NCBI GenBank assembly: GCA_031555505.1
Contig: JAVBUH010000004.1
Coordinates: 36,195-100,194, forward strand
Origin: JAJDIA01 sp031555505
Lineage (GTDB): Bacteria > Bacteroidota > Bacteroidia > Bacteroidales > Tannerellaceae
DNA: 64,000 nt
Direction of reading: 5' to 3'
In this document: positions 8,664-18,214 of the stretch, in pieces
How positions within the stretch are numbered: position 1 is the stretch's first letter
How the letters are laid out: every line of letters begins with the position of its first letter
Translations under genes and position numbers: made by a program
Notes under the pieces: generated by a model
The model's input: only the letters and a program-made list of their open reading frames with translations
What the model was told of the DNA's origin: nothing
Database searches by the model: none

Positions 8664-10055
8664 ATGAAAGAAAATAAGTATAATGTAGGATATGTCTTCG
8701 GCATAACCCTGGTAGCAACGTTGGGCGGTTTGCTCTTCGGATATGATACGGCGGTGATATCGGGTGCCGAGAAATCAATTGAGGCATTCCTGGTCAAACC
8801 GCTGGGATTGAGTTCGTTCATGCATGGGGCAACGGTTTCAAGCGCATTGATCGGTTGTATTATCGGTGGTGCGGTGTCGGGGGTCATTTCTTCCCGCCTG
8901 GGACGTAAGAAATCGTTGGTGCTGGCGGCTGTGCTGTTTTTCCTTTCGGCGCTGGGGTCCGGATTCCCTGAAACGTTGTTCTTTACCCGTGGAGAAGCAT
9001 CCATGGCATTGCTGGTTATGTTCAACTTCTACCGGATTATTGGTGGGATTGGCGTGGGCCTGGCTTCGGCCGTATGCCCGATGTATATCGGCGAGATCGC
9101 ACCGGCTGAGATCCGTGGACGCCTGGTTTCATGGAATCAATTCGCCATTATCTTTGGTATGTTGGTGGTCTACTTCGTGAACTGGGGTATTGCAAACGGA
9201 CAATCGATCGAGTGGATCAACACGATTGGTTGGAGATATATGTTTGCATCCGAAGCTATTCCGGCTGCCTTGTTTGGTATGCTGGTATTATTCGTGCCCG
9301 AAACGCCGCGCTATCTGGCCTTGGTACACAAGGAAGATAAAGCGTTGCAAGTACTGGAGAAGATCAATACCTCCAAAGAAGCAGCTCGTGTTATCCTGAC
9401 GGAGATTCAGGCTTCGGTGTCAGAAGCCACAAAGGGGAAACTATTCGCTTACGGGACGAAAGTAATCGTGATCGGTATCCTGCTTTCCGTATTCCAGCAG
9501 TTTGTAGGGATTAATGTGGCGCTCTACTATGCCCCGCGTATCTTTGAAAGCATGGGCGCTGCGAAGGATGCTTCCATGTTGCAGACTATCGTGATGGGGT
9601 TGGTAAACGTGATCTTTACCGTAGTGGCTATTATGACCGTAGATAAGTGGGGACGCAAGCCACTGCTTATTGTCGGCTCCGTCGGTATGGCTGTCGGTAT
9701 GTTTGCCATCTCCGGACTGTCTTATTTTAATATCATCGGGATCAGCACGCTGGTGTTCATTATCATCTATACCGCTTCGTTTATGATGTCGTGGGGGCCG
9801 ATCTGCTGGGTGTTGATTGCCGAGATCTTCCCTAACAAAATACGTGGACAGGCCGTTGCTATCGCTGTTGCTGCACAATGGAGTGCCAACTATTTCATTT
9901 CGTCCACTTATCCGGCTATGATGGAGTTCAGTGGTGCCATGACGTATGGCTTCTATGGCCTGATGGCTGTCCTCTCCGCTTTGTTTGTCTGGAAGATGAT
10001 CCCTGAAACCAAAGGGAAGACATTGGAGCAGATGGAACAATATTGGAAAAAATGA
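8664..10055 (+). CDS. xylE: D-xylose:proton symporter, MFS sugar porter family
   Basis: Inner-membrane 12-helix transporter of the Major Facilitator sugar-porter family, homologous to E. coli XylE. Family signatures are GLLFGYDTAVISGAE in helix 1, RLGRKKSLV in the helix 2-3 loop, YIGEIAPAEIRGR and the PETPRYL motif ending the N-half, WGRKPLL in the C-half loop, and the terminal PETKGKTLEQME. Length (463 residues) is typical. It is the last gene of the xylose operon and is followed by an intrinsic terminator at 10081. Context with xylA and xylB supports xylose as substrate; other pentoses or hexoses cannot be excluded from sequence. Confidence 0.93.
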   Translation: MKENKYNVGYVFGITLVATLGGLLFGYDTAVISGAEKSIEAFLVKPLGLSSFMHGATVSSALIGCIIGGAVSGVISSRLGRKKSLVLAAVLFFLSALGSGFPETLFFTRGEASMALLVMFNFYRIIGGIGVGLASAVCPMYIGEIAPAEIRGRLVSWNQFAIIFGMLVVYFVNWGIANGQSIEWINTIGWRYMFASEAIPAALFGMLVLFVPETPRYLALVHKEDKALQVLEKINTSKEAARVILTEIQASVSEATKGKLFAYGTKVIVIGILLSVFQQFVGINVALYYAPRIFESMGAAKDASMLQTIVMGLVNVIFTVVAIMTVDKWGRKPLLIVGSVGMAVGMFAISGLSYFNIIGISTLVFIIIYTASFMMSWGPICWVLIAEIFPNKIRGQAVAIAVAAQWSANYFISSTYPAMMEFSGAMTYGFYGLMAVLSALFVWKMIPETKGKTLEQMEQYWKK

Positions 10056-10080
10056 TATACATACATCCGTTATAGGAAGG

Positions 10081-10118
10081 GGCTGCATCATTGGTTTGTA
10101 TGCAGCCTTTCTTTTTTC
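10081..10118 (+). terminator. Intrinsic terminator of the xyl operon
   Basis: Perfect 8-bp stem GGCTGCAT/ATGCAGCC with an 11-nt loop, followed by TTTCTTTTTT. It lies 26 bp after the xylE stop. Confidence 0.88.
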
Positions 10119-10152
10119 TGTCCGTATCTCTTTATTATTGATCAGAAAAAGT

Positions 10153-10160
10153 TATTTTTG
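10153..10160 (+). promoter_or_regulatory. Candidate -7 element for the DUF5916 gene
   Basis: TATTTTTG matches TAnnTTTG, 31 bp before the ATG at 10192, and comes after the xyl terminator. It supports an independent transcription unit and argues against the longer reading frame that begins at 10096. Confidence 0.55.
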
Positions 10161-10191
10161 CGTTTATTGTTACTTAAATCTACTTTTGACC

Positions 10192-12837
10192 ATGAGATAT
10201 CTGTTTGCCGTACTCTTGTTATGTTTGTTTGTATCTGCCAATGCCCAGGAAACGTCTGCGATTCCTTTCGATCAGGCGTATAAACGAAAATATACAATTA
10301 CGAAGATTAGCGGTGAGAAACCGGTGATCGACGGTCGCCTGGACGAAGAACTGTGGAACAGCCGGGGAGAGTGGTCGCAACCCTTTGTGCAGGTGTCTCC
10401 GTTAGAACGTACGCCGTCTAATTCGCCTACCTACGTTAAGCTGTTTTACGACGATAAGTATATTTACATCGGTATTCGTTGCATGGATGCCGAACCGGAG
10501 AAGATGAACCGTTTCATTAATAACCGGGACGACAACAGCATTGGCGACCTGGTAAGTATCGCCTTTGATACGTACCATGACTTCCGGGCGGCTCCTGAGT
10601 TCAACCTCAACCTGGGTGGCAACAAGACCGACCTGATTGTGACCGACAAACTGGAAGTGAACAGAAGTTGGAATGCTGTATGGGAAGCCCGTACCTATGC
10701 CGATGTTTCCAACTCGTGCTGGACAGCCGAAATGGCCATACCTTTCAGCCAGTTGCGCTACAATCAATTGACCGAAGACGGTATCTGGGGATTACACGTT
10801 CGCCGTATCATCCGCCGAAACAACGAAGTGCAGAACTGGAGTATGATCCCGTTGAAAAATAACGGTCATGTCTTTTCTTTCGGTGAACTGCACGGAATGA
10901 CGGAGTTGCCCAAATCGCGTGGTATTGAATTCCTTCCGTATGTAATGGGCAAGTATGCACACGCGCCGAAGATAGCCGGAAGCCCTTATCAGAAAGGATC
11001 GACCTGGAATGGTGACGCCGGTTTTGATGCCAAGTTCGGGCTGTCTGATTATACCCTCGACCTTACCGTCAATCCCGATTTCGGACAAGTTGAACTTGAT
11101 CCCTCGGTCATGAACCTCACGGCTTATGAGACATTCTATGATGAGAAACGTCCCTTCTTCCTCGAAGGAAAACATATCCTGGACTTCAACAACGGCAACG
11201 ATATGATGTTTTATACCCGCCGCATCGGCGCCACGCCCACTTATCAACTGGCGGGTATCGATAATGTGAACAATTTTGCCGAGACAGCGCAAAATGTACC
11301 GATCATTGGGGCGTTGAAGCTGACGGGAACGAATAAACGCGGAATAACCATCGGTCTTGTGGAAAGCCTTACCGCCCAAACATCACTGGATGTGACCCGC
11401 GGTGGCGTAAAGCTAAAGGAGTCGGTAGAGCCGCTCACCAATTATATGATTGCCCGTGTACAAAAAAACTGGAAAGGCAACGTCTTGTTGGGGGGGATGG
11501 TTACAGCTGTCAACCGCAAATTGGACGAATCTTATCTGAAGGATCTGATGGTGCGGAATGCTTATACAGCGGGTATCGATTATACGCAATATTTCAAAAA
11601 CCGTCTCTATTACATCGAAGCCAAGGGTATGTATAGTTATATGGATGGCAGCAAAGAAGCCATCACCGCCCTCCAGCGGAATGCCGTGCATTACTACCAG
11701 CGGATATCAGGGGCAGATTACCTGGGAGTGGATCCGAACCGTACTTCCCTGGCCGGTACCGGGGGCTATGTGAAGGCCGGCCGGAAAGGGAATGCCAAGT
11801 GGACATTCTCGGAAAAATTCGGTTGGTCGTCACCCGGCTTTGACCTGAATGCGATCGGTTACCAGAAAGAAACGGATTATTACCTGAATGAGACGGAGAT
11901 CGCTTTCCGTCAGACACAACCCTGGAAAGCATTCCGCAGCAATACGTTCACCATGATCCAGATGAATAAATGGAACTTTGGCGGTACATCTATTTCGAAT
12001 ACGATCTCGCTGAGTTGGAAAAGCATGCTGTGGAACCGCTTCGAGATAGACCTCAAAGAAACCTGGGGGATGAATACACTGGGACGTAAGTTGCGCGGTG
12101 GTCCCGAACTGCGTACAAGTCCTTACTATGTGACCGATGTGAAACTGAATACGGACAAAGCCCGGCGTGCTGTGTTCACCTTTAATTATGTCTTTGATTA
12201 TAATGCAAATAAAGTCAATGTATTCCATACCTTTATTCCCGGTATGACACTTCGTCTTGGGAACCACCTGTTGCTTTCGGGCGAATTAGATTATGACTGG
12301 CGGCCGGAAGATCTTCAATATGTCGCGACCATTCCCGGAACGGCAAGTATCCCTTCGGAAGAGGCTACCTACATCATGGGACATATAGACCAACATACAT
12401 ACGGCATTACCCTGAAGGCACAGGTGAATGTTACGCCGGATATTTCCCTTCAGTTCTATGGCTCTCCGTATACGTCTACCGGTAAGTATAAGGAGTTTAA
12501 GGTGATCACCAATCCCACCGCTCGTGAATATACGAATCGTTTCCACCTGTTCACTCCGGAAGAGATTACCTATACCGACGGGCGTTATTCGGTTGATTAT
12601 GACGGCCGGCAATATGGATTCAAGAATCCCGACTTCAGTTTCAACGAGTTTCGTTCCAACCTGGTAGCCCGTTGGGAATACAAACCGGGCTCCACGCTAT
12701 ATCTGGTGTGGGAACATACGATGTCGAACCGCGACACATACGTAATGCCGGGCTGGGGCGACAATCTTGACCGTATGTTCGGCCTTCCGGCAAAAAATGT
12801 ATTTATGGTCAAACTTAATTATTGGTTTAACTTGTAA
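10192..12837 (+). CDS. DUF5916 outer-membrane protein with CBM9-like N-terminal domain
   Basis: Large exported protein of 881 residues. A signal peptide (MRYLFAVLLLCLFVSANAQ) is followed by a family-9 carbohydrate-binding-module-like domain (about residues 40-230, with PVIDGRLDEELW, YIGIRCMDAEP and the AEMAIPFSQLRY block) and a long DUF5916 region rich in aromatic beta strands, probably an outer-membrane barrel. The frame opens at 10096, but that upstream part overlaps the terminator and promoter, and the ATG at 10192 gives a clean signal peptide, so it is preferred. The family is widespread in Bacteroidetes with no settled function. It lies just beyond the xylose operon but is separated from it by a terminator. 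Confidence 0.87.
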   Translation: MRYLFAVLLLCLFVSANAQETSAIPFDQAYKRKYTITKISGEKPVIDGRLDEELWNSRGEWSQPFVQVSPLERTPSNSPTYVKLFYDDKYIYIGIRCMDAEPEKMNRFINNRDDNSIGDLVSIAFDTYHDFRAAPEFNLNLGGNKTDLIVTDKLEVNRSWNAVWEARTYADVSNSCWTAEMAIPFSQLRYNQLTEDGIWGLHVRRIIRRNNEVQNWSMIPLKNNGHVFSFGELHGMTELPKSRGIEFLPYVMGKYAHAPKIAGSPYQKGSTWNGDAGFDAKFGLSDYTLDLTVNPDFGQVELDPSVMNLTAYETFYDEKRPFFLEGKHILDFNNGNDMMFYTRRIGATPTYQLAGIDNVNNFAETAQNVPIIGALKLTGTNKRGITIGLVESLTAQTSLDVTRGGVKLKESVEPLTNYMIARVQKNWKGNVLLGGMVTAVNRKLDESYLKDLMVRNAYTAGIDYTQYFKNRLYYIEAKGMYSYMDGSKEAITALQRNAVHYYQRISGADYLGVDPNRTSLAGTGGYVKAGRKGNAKWTFSEKFGWSSPGFDLNAIGYQKETDYYLNETEIAFRQTQPWKAFRSNTFTMIQMNKWNFGGTSISNTISLSWKSMLWNRFEIDLKETWGMNTLGRKLRGGPELRTSPYYVTDVKLNTDKARRAVFTFNYVFDYNANKVNVFHTFIPGMTLRLGNHLLLSGELDYDWRPEDLQYVATIPGTASIPSEEATYIMGHIDQHTYGITLKAQVNVTPDISLQFYGSPYTSTGKYKEFKVITNPTAREYTNRFHLFTPEEITYTDGRYSVDYDGRQYGFKNPDFSFNEFRSNLVARWEYKPGSTLYLVWEHTMSNRDTYVMPGWGDNLDRMFGLPAKNVFMVKLNYWFNL

Positions 12838-12854
12838 GTGTTCATACGGATTAC

Positions 12855-12862
12855 TACTTTTG
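12855..12862 (+). promoter_or_regulatory. Candidate -7 element for the PspC gene
   Basis: TACTTTTG matches TAnnTTTG, 26 bp before the ATG at 12889. A CTTG at 12831-12834 lies 20 bp upstream, close to the -33 motif and spacing. Confidence 0.6.
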
Positions 12863-12888
12863 TTTTATCGTTTTAAAAACAATAAAAT

Positions 12889-13077
12889 ATGGCAACGAAA
12901 GAAAGATTGACGCGTTCGAAAGATAAAATGATCGCAGGTGTATGCAGTGGCATAGCGGAATACCTGGGATGGGATCCTACCATCGTCAGGGTTGCATGGG
13001 TGTTGCTGAGTATTTTTACTGCTTTTGCAGGGGTTATCGCCTACCTGGTCCTTTGGATGGTGATGCCTCAGGAATAA
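12889..13077 (+). CDS. PspC domain-containing small membrane protein
   Basis: A 62-residue protein that is almost entirely one PspC domain: a basic amphipathic start (RLTRSKDKMIAGVCSGIAEY), then LGWDPTIVRVAWVLLS, and a C-terminal transmembrane segment ending LVLWMVMPQE. PspC proteins in enterobacteria sense envelope stress with the phage-shock system; stand-alone small PspC proteins in Bacteroidetes have no proven role. It has its own candidate promoter and ends 9 bp before uvrB, so it may lead the uvrB transcript. Confidence 0.9.
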   Translation: MATKERLTRSKDKMIAGVCSGIAEYLGWDPTIVRVAWVLLSIFTAFAGVIAYLVLWMVMPQE

Positions 13078-13086
13078 AAACCGGGT

Positions 13087-15102
13087 ATGAATTTCGAATT
13101 AACGTCTTCGTTTAGTCCCACCGGCGACCAACCTGAAGCGATCGCGGCTCTTGCGGAAGGGATACGGTCTGGTGTGCCTTATCAGACCCTGTTGGGTGTT
13201 ACGGGATCAGGAAAGACGTTCACGATCGCTAATGTGATCAAAGAGGTACAATGTTCCACGTTGATACTTAGTCACAATAAGACCTTGGCTGCCCAATTGT
13301 ATAGCGAGTTCAAATCCTTTTTCCCGCACAATGCTGTGGAGTATTTCGTATCCTATTACGACTACTACCAACCGGAAGCCTACCTTCCTACCACGGATAC
13401 GTATATAGAGAAAGACCTCGATATCAACGAAGAGATCGATAAGTTGCGCCTGCGTGCCACGGCCTCTTTGCTATCGGGGCGAAAAGATGTGATTGTTGTT
13501 TCCTCCGTGTCGTGCCTGTATGGTATGGCTGATCCGAGCGCTTTTGCCGAAAAAGTGGCGCATGTGAAGAAAGGGATGCAGATCAACCGTGACCAACTGC
13601 TACGCAGGTTTGTGGAAGCGCTGTATGTGAATAATAAGGTGGAATTCCAGCGTGGCTGTTTTCGTGTGAACGGTGATACGGTGGATATTTACCCGGCGAT
13701 CGAGACCTTTGACGAAGTAGCTTATCGTATTGAGTTCTGGGGCGACGAGATAGACCGTATTTCTTCCTTTAATCCGTTGACGGGTGCCGATATTGATGAA
13801 CAGGACGAACTGAATATCTACCCCACCAACCTTTTTGTTACTACACAGGAACGAATTAACATGGCCATCGGCCAGATCGATGTGGATCTCGGTACCCAGG
13901 TGGAGTTCCTGAAACAGACAGGTAAGCCTTTTGAAGCCAAGCGATTGTATGAACGGGTTACCTTCGACCTGGAGATGATCCGTGAACTGGGACATTGTTC
14001 AGGTATTGAGAACTACTCACGCTACTTCGATGGTCGTGGCCCCGGTGAGCGTCCTTTCTGCCTGTTGGATTATTTTCCGAAAGACTTTCTGCTGGTGGTA
14101 GACGAAAGCCATGTCACTATTCCGCAGATACGCGCCATGTACGGAGGCGATTATGCCCGAAAGAAAAACCTGGTGGAGTATGGCTTCCGCCTGCCGGCAG
14201 CCATGGACAACCGCCCGCTTACGTTTGACGAATTCGAATCGCTCACCCCATTAGCTATCTATGTCAGCGCCACGCCGGCCGATTTTGAACTGGCTAAGAG
14301 CGAAGGGGTGGTGGTAGACCAGTTAATCCGTCCGACCGGATTGTTGGATCCGATCATCGAGATTCGCCCGACGCTGAACCAAATAGACGACCTGATGGAA
14401 GAAATCACCCATGTGGCTGCACGCAACGAACGGGTATTGGTCACCACACTAACCAAGCGTATGGCCGAAGAACTGACGGCTTACCTGGACCGTATGGGTG
14501 TACGTTGCAATTATATCCATAGTGATGTGGAAACACTGGACCGTATCCAGATCATGGACGACCTGCGAAAGGGTGTGTATGATGTGCTGATCGGTGTAAA
14601 CCTGCTGCGTGAAGGGCTTGACCTGCCCGAAGTCTCGCTTGTTGCTATCCTGGATGCCGACAAGGAGGGGTTCCTCCGTTCGCACCGTTCGCTCACACAA
14701 ACGGCCGGCCGTGCAGCGCGTAATATTAATGGGAAGGTGATTTTTTATGCCGACAAGATCACTGAAAGTATGCGGCTTACAATGGATGAGACCACTCGCC
14801 GACGGGAGAAACAATTGGCCTATAACGAAAAACACGGCATCACGCCGCGTCAGATTGTGAAGACAAGTATGTCTCTGTTAGGCGAAAAACCACAAGCCGC
14901 CGAACCGTATGCTTATCTGGAGCCTGAGTTGAGCCTGGTGGCCGATCCGGTTGTGCAGCACATGACGCGTCCGCAATTGGAGAAGGCTATCGAACGCACG
15001 AAGAAGCTGATGACAGAGGCTGCCAAAAAACTCGAATTTATGGAAGCCGCACAGTATCGCGACGAGCTGATCAAGTTGCAGGATATGCTGGCTGCCAACT
15101 AA
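13087..15102 (+). CDS. uvrB: UvrABC system protein B
   Basis: Damage-verification helicase-like subunit of nucleotide excision repair; it is loaded by UvrA, then recruits UvrC. The 671-residue protein has the N-terminal DQPEAI motif and Walker A GVTGSGKTFT, the beta-hairpin region YYDYYQPEAY used for damage probing, the helicase DESH box (VVDESHVT), motifs V and VI (GVNLLREGLDLPEV, QTAGRAARN), and a C-terminal UVR domain (about 625-665, LEKAIERTKKLMTEAAKKLEF) that contacts UvrC. It starts 9 bp after the pspC stop. The uvrA partner is in this window on the other strand at 45281-48118. Confidence 0.98.
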   Translation: MNFELTSSFSPTGDQPEAIAALAEGIRSGVPYQTLLGVTGSGKTFTIANVIKEVQCSTLILSHNKTLAAQLYSEFKSFFPHNAVEYFVSYYDYYQPEAYLPTTDTYIEKDLDINEEIDKLRLRATASLLSGRKDVIVVSSVSCLYGMADPSAFAEKVAHVKKGMQINRDQLLRRFVEALYVNNKVEFQRGCFRVNGDTVDIYPAIETFDEVAYRIEFWGDEIDRISSFNPLTGADIDEQDELNIYPTNLFVTTQERINMAIGQIDVDLGTQVEFLKQTGKPFEAKRLYERVTFDLEMIRELGHCSGIENYSRYFDGRGPGERPFCLLDYFPKDFLLVVDESHVTIPQIRAMYGGDYARKKNLVEYGFRLPAAMDNRPLTFDEFESLTPLAIYVSATPADFELAKSEGVVVDQLIRPTGLLDPIIEIRPTLNQIDDLMEEITHVAARNERVLVTTLTKRMAEELTAYLDRMGVRCNYIHSDVETLDRIQIMDDLRKGVYDVLIGVNLLREGLDLPEVSLVAILDADKEGFLRSHRSLTQTAGRAARNINGKVIFYADKITESMRLTMDETTRRREKQLAYNEKHGITPRQIVKTSMSLLGEKPQAAEPYAYLEPELSLVADPVVQHMTRPQLEKAIERTKKLMTEAAKKLEFMEAAQYRDELIKLQDMLAAN

Positions 15103-15128
15103 TTTACGTATCGTTCTTATAAAATAAT

Positions 15129-16010
15129 ATGCGTATGAAAAGATCTGTTATGTTCCGTTGGACCGTTGGATACTTGATACTATTGTGCTGCTTCACGGTT
15201 AAAGTAAGCGGGCAATCCGCCAACGGTCGTCCGTTGTTTTGTACGGATGAAGACCGTGCTATTTTTGCCCGTTTCCTCCGCGAAATGGATGATAAACGAT
15301 CCCTGCCTGTGGAAGCGCTCACGATCGAGGTAGCGCGTTTCTTCCTTGGTGCCCCGTATGTGGCGGCTACGCTGGAGAAAGAACCGGAAGGATTGGTTGT
15401 GAATTTCCGGGAACTCGATTGTACCACGTTTGTGGAAACGGTGCTCACGCTTACACGTACATTGAAAGAACCGGATCCTTCCTTCGATACCTATTGCCGG
15501 TTGTTGCAGGGACTGCGTTACCGCAACGGTATAGCAGGCGAATATACGGATCGGTTGCATTATACGTCGGATTGGTTGTATGAAAACGGCCGAAAAGGCA
15601 TCGTGCAGGATATCACCTGTACCATCGGTGGTGTATCTCATCCCGTTACACTCTCTTTCATGTCTACCCATCCGGATAGTTATGCACCGTTAAAAGACCA
15701 ACCTGAACGGATCGCATTTATGGCTGCCAAGGAAAAAGAGATCAGCGCCCGAGCCTATTGTTACATACCGGAGGCCGATATCGAGCGGCTGGGAGCGGGG
15801 ATGCACAGTGGGGATATGGTGTGTTTTGTGACGTCGATTGCCGGATTGGATATATCCCACGTAGGTATTATCTGCCGCACGGAAGGCAAACTGACTTTTA
15901 TCCATGCCTCTTCATCGGCAAAGAAGGTGATACTGAACGATGATCCATTGGCTGTCTATGTGCAGAAGATCAAGAGTAATACCGGTATAATGGTAGCCCG
16001 GTTGAAGTAA
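15129..16010 (+). CDS. DUF1460 exported amidase-like protein (NlpC/P60-type fold)
   Basis: Secreted 293-residue protein with a signal peptide (RWTVGYLILLCCFTVKVSGQ) and a DUF1460 domain, a papain-like NlpC/P60-related fold described as N-acetylmuramoyl-L-alanine amidase-like. The likely nucleophile is the Cys in RELDCTTFVETVLTL (about residue 98), with the conserved His in GLDISHVGIICR (about 241) and the FIHASSSAKKV strand after it. Peptidoglycan or muropeptide processing is the probable role. Start choice between ATG 15129 and ATG 15135 is not decided by the sequence. The gene follows uvrB by 26 bp and ends 2 bp before the end of the convergent DUF5686 gene. Confidence 0.85.
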   Translation: MRMKRSVMFRWTVGYLILLCCFTVKVSGQSANGRPLFCTDEDRAIFARFLREMDDKRSLPVEALTIEVARFFLGAPYVAATLEKEPEGLVVNFRELDCTTFVETVLTLTRTLKEPDPSFDTYCRLLQGLRYRNGIAGEYTDRLHYTSDWLYENGRKGIVQDITCTIGGVSHPVTLSFMSTHPDSYAPLKDQPERIAFMAAKEKEISARAYCYIPEADIERLGAGMHSGDMVCFVTSIAGLDISHVGIICRTEGKLTFIHASSSAKKVILNDDPLAVYVQKIKSNTGIMVARLK

Positions 16011-16012
16011 GG

Positions 16013-18193
16013 TCACTGGAATAATTCGAAAGCAAATTTAAACCCCGCCCCCTGGTACTCGTGCCGGTCGAAGGCGGCAAAGGCAGCCACACTGAAGAGG
16101 TGGTTGCCAAATCCGTAACCTATTTCCGTATAGCAGGGCAGGGCAGGTGTCCACAACTGCCCCAGATACATGCGTTCGGACAAGACGTATTTGGAGGCGC
16201 TGCGCTTGAGCCATTGGAAAAGCAGGAATGGTGTTTCATACAGCAGATGCGCCTGTACATACTTATCGGCTGCGTTGTACCATTCCCGGCCGAGAAGATT
16301 GAATACGCCACCGATCTGGTCATTCCAGGAGTCGGGGAAGTTACGCCGTGCAAAGTACGTAAAATCAGCAAAATAAGTAGACTTGGCATTGAAATAGGTT
16401 CCCCCGCTGACATAGTAATTCAATCGTTTCAGTAAGCCCATTGGCAGGCTTTGTTCCAAGCTGGCTTCTATCCGTCCATAATCGCCCGAACTGTTGAAAA
16501 TACCCGGGATAGCACGTGCAAGTTCGACGGACAGCGTGGGGTAGTAGGAGTATACATATTCTTTTTGCCGGCCGATCATGCGGTAAAACTGCCGGGGGGT
16601 GTATACGAAACCCAGGGTGGGGGTGAAGTCGTTGTATGTGTCATGGATCAGGTTTTCCACATCGTCGCCGGGATCGATCTCTGTTTGCTTTGTTACCGGA
16701 ATGCGGCTGTGGTAAGAGATGCCGGTATTGAGCAACAGGCCGTTGGTGAGCTCAATTTGGTTTTTCAGTTCGGCAAAATAATGGCGGAAATACGGCAGAT
16801 CCAAATCACTGAAATTGAAAGCAGAGTCTTTCAGGTGCATATTGATCGAATCCATCATCTGCGACGGGTAACTGTCGTTCCCGTTGGCTACAAGCAGGCT
16901 GATGCCGCCTTTTTTCTCCGGCTTGTACTGCCAGTCGCCGTACACTTTGAAGAACACTTCTTTCCGCTTGAATACAAAACCAACCTCGGGACGGAAGTAA
17001 AACGATTGTCCGTCGTTGAATGTTTTGTTGATCCGCAGCCGTTGTTTATAGGTGATCCCGTTGCGGGCCGAATACCCCAGCTGTGCCGGATTAAGGAAGC
17101 CGGAGTAGCGGAAGCGGGTCTGCTTATAGTCGAATCGCTTACTGCTGGTGAGTTGCTCCGTCAGGTCCATGTAGCGTAACATCTGGGAGGTGTCTGTACG
17201 GTACACCACCGGCGCAACGGTGTGGAGCAGCTTTTGTTCTTCCGCTGTCAGAGGTGTATCCCGCTCATTGGCCCAGTAAGCCGAGTCGTTTACGATTGGC
17301 ACGGAATCCATGGTAATGGTGTAGTATTGTGTGAGGTCTAACGGTTTCCATTTATCAGCAAAGTAATCTTCCGTCACCCATTCCACTTCATTAAAGTTGA
17401 ACGCTATGTGGTAATTGGTTTCCACCACATTGCCCAATACCTGGTAGCGCAGCTTGAGGTCGGCTACCTCCGGCATGATTAGTTTCTGTGAGCCATTGCC
17501 AAACTGCAGCATGATATTAAATTGAGCAAATTGTACCCTCCCGTTGAAATCGATCTTCTCAATTTTCCAGGTGCCGTCGCGTACCCACATATCTCCGCAC
17601 ACCAGCTTCTGGCTCCACTGTTTAGGCAGGAAGCGGATCTGATAGACAGGTTCGCCTTGCGTCGTGTCTATATTCTCCACATTGAAATGGTAATGGCGAT
17701 AGGCATTACGGGCGATAGGCATGATGATCGCATCATTGTATGCTGTGGGCGAGTAGATGTTGATATTGAGGAAGTTAAGCGCTTCTTCGCACTTGTAGCG
17801 GTCGGGGATGGAATTGCCGTGTACGGCCTTGATCGTATGGCGAAAGCTGTTTGGGGCGTCGTATTCGGTGTCGGTAACGATCTCGAACAGCATATCCTTG
17901 TTTCTCCGGTTTACCGGGAAGATCCGGTTGGCATATCGAATCAACGCATTTTTTTTCAGTATCTCTGTCCGCCCCTTAATATATATTTCCGATTGGTATC
18001 GGGAGATTGCATCGGCATAAAAGAGGGCCTTTGATGCGACCACATGCATCATGGAATCGGCTTGCCGCCGTGAATCAGGCGTGGCGTGTCCGAATGCCAG
18101 GATACGGTTGTCAAAAGTGTCCTGCGCAAAAGTAGGCACACTTAAGAGGGTAAGCAGTAAGGTCAGTATGCAGATTAGCTTTTTCAATGGCAA
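16013..18193 (-). CDS. DUF5686 outer-membrane protein
   Basis: Exported 726-residue protein of the DUF5686 family, predicted to be an outer-membrane beta barrel. It has a signal peptide (KKLICILTLLLTLLSVPTFAQ), a soluble N-terminal half with FYADAISRYQSEIYIKG, and a C-terminal half of alternating aromatic strands ending in FKFAFELFQ, a typical barrel end. Many relatives carry an extra N-terminal carboxypeptidase-regulatory domain; it is absent here. No ATG is available: the start is a TTG at 18193 (MPLKKL) or, equally plausible, a TTG at 18187 (MKKL). It is transcribed away from a Crp/Fnr gene, with two dyads between them. Confidence 0.82.
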   Translation of the reverse strand: MPLKKLICILTLLLTLLSVPTFAQDTFDNRILAFGHATPDSRRQADSMMHVVASKALFYADAISRYQSEIYIKGRTEILKKNALIRYANRIFPVNRRNKDMLFEIVTDTEYDAPNSFRHTIKAVHGNSIPDRYKCEEALNFLNINIYSPTAYNDAIIMPIARNAYRHYHFNVENIDTTQGEPVYQIRFLPKQWSQKLVCGDMWVRDGTWKIEKIDFNGRVQFAQFNIMLQFGNGSQKLIMPEVADLKLRYQVLGNVVETNYHIAFNFNEVEWVTEDYFADKWKPLDLTQYYTITMDSVPIVNDSAYWANERDTPLTAEEQKLLHTVAPVVYRTDTSQMLRYMDLTEQLTSSKRFDYKQTRFRYSGFLNPAQLGYSARNGITYKQRLRINKTFNDGQSFYFRPEVGFVFKRKEVFFKVYGDWQYKPEKKGGISLLVANGNDSYPSQMMDSINMHLKDSAFNFSDLDLPYFRHYFAELKNQIELTNGLLLNTGISYHSRIPVTKQTEIDPGDDVENLIHDTYNDFTPTLGFVYTPRQFYRMIGRQKEYVYSYYPTLSVELARAIPGIFNSSGDYGRIEASLEQSLPMGLLKRLNYYVSGGTYFNAKSTYFADFTYFARRNFPDSWNDQIGGVFNLLGREWYNAADKYVQAHLLYETPFLLFQWLKRSASKYVLSERMYLGQLWTPALPCYTEIGYGFGNHLFSVAAFAAFDRHEYQGAGFKFAFELFQ

Positions 18194-18203
18194 CCCTTTT
18201 GAA

Positions 18204-18211
18204 CAAAATTA
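18204..18211 (-). promoter_or_regulatory. Candidate -7 element for the DUF5686 gene
   Basis: On the minus strand TAATTTTG matches TAnnTTTG only about 10-17 bp before the two possible TTG starts, predicting a nearly leaderless message. Confidence 0.4.
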
Positions 18212-18214
18212 CGG

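Noticed and set aside
10096..10191. Longer N-terminus for the DUF5916 protein
   Set aside because: It would overlap the xyl terminator stem and the -7 element; the ATG at 10192 gives a proper signal peptide.
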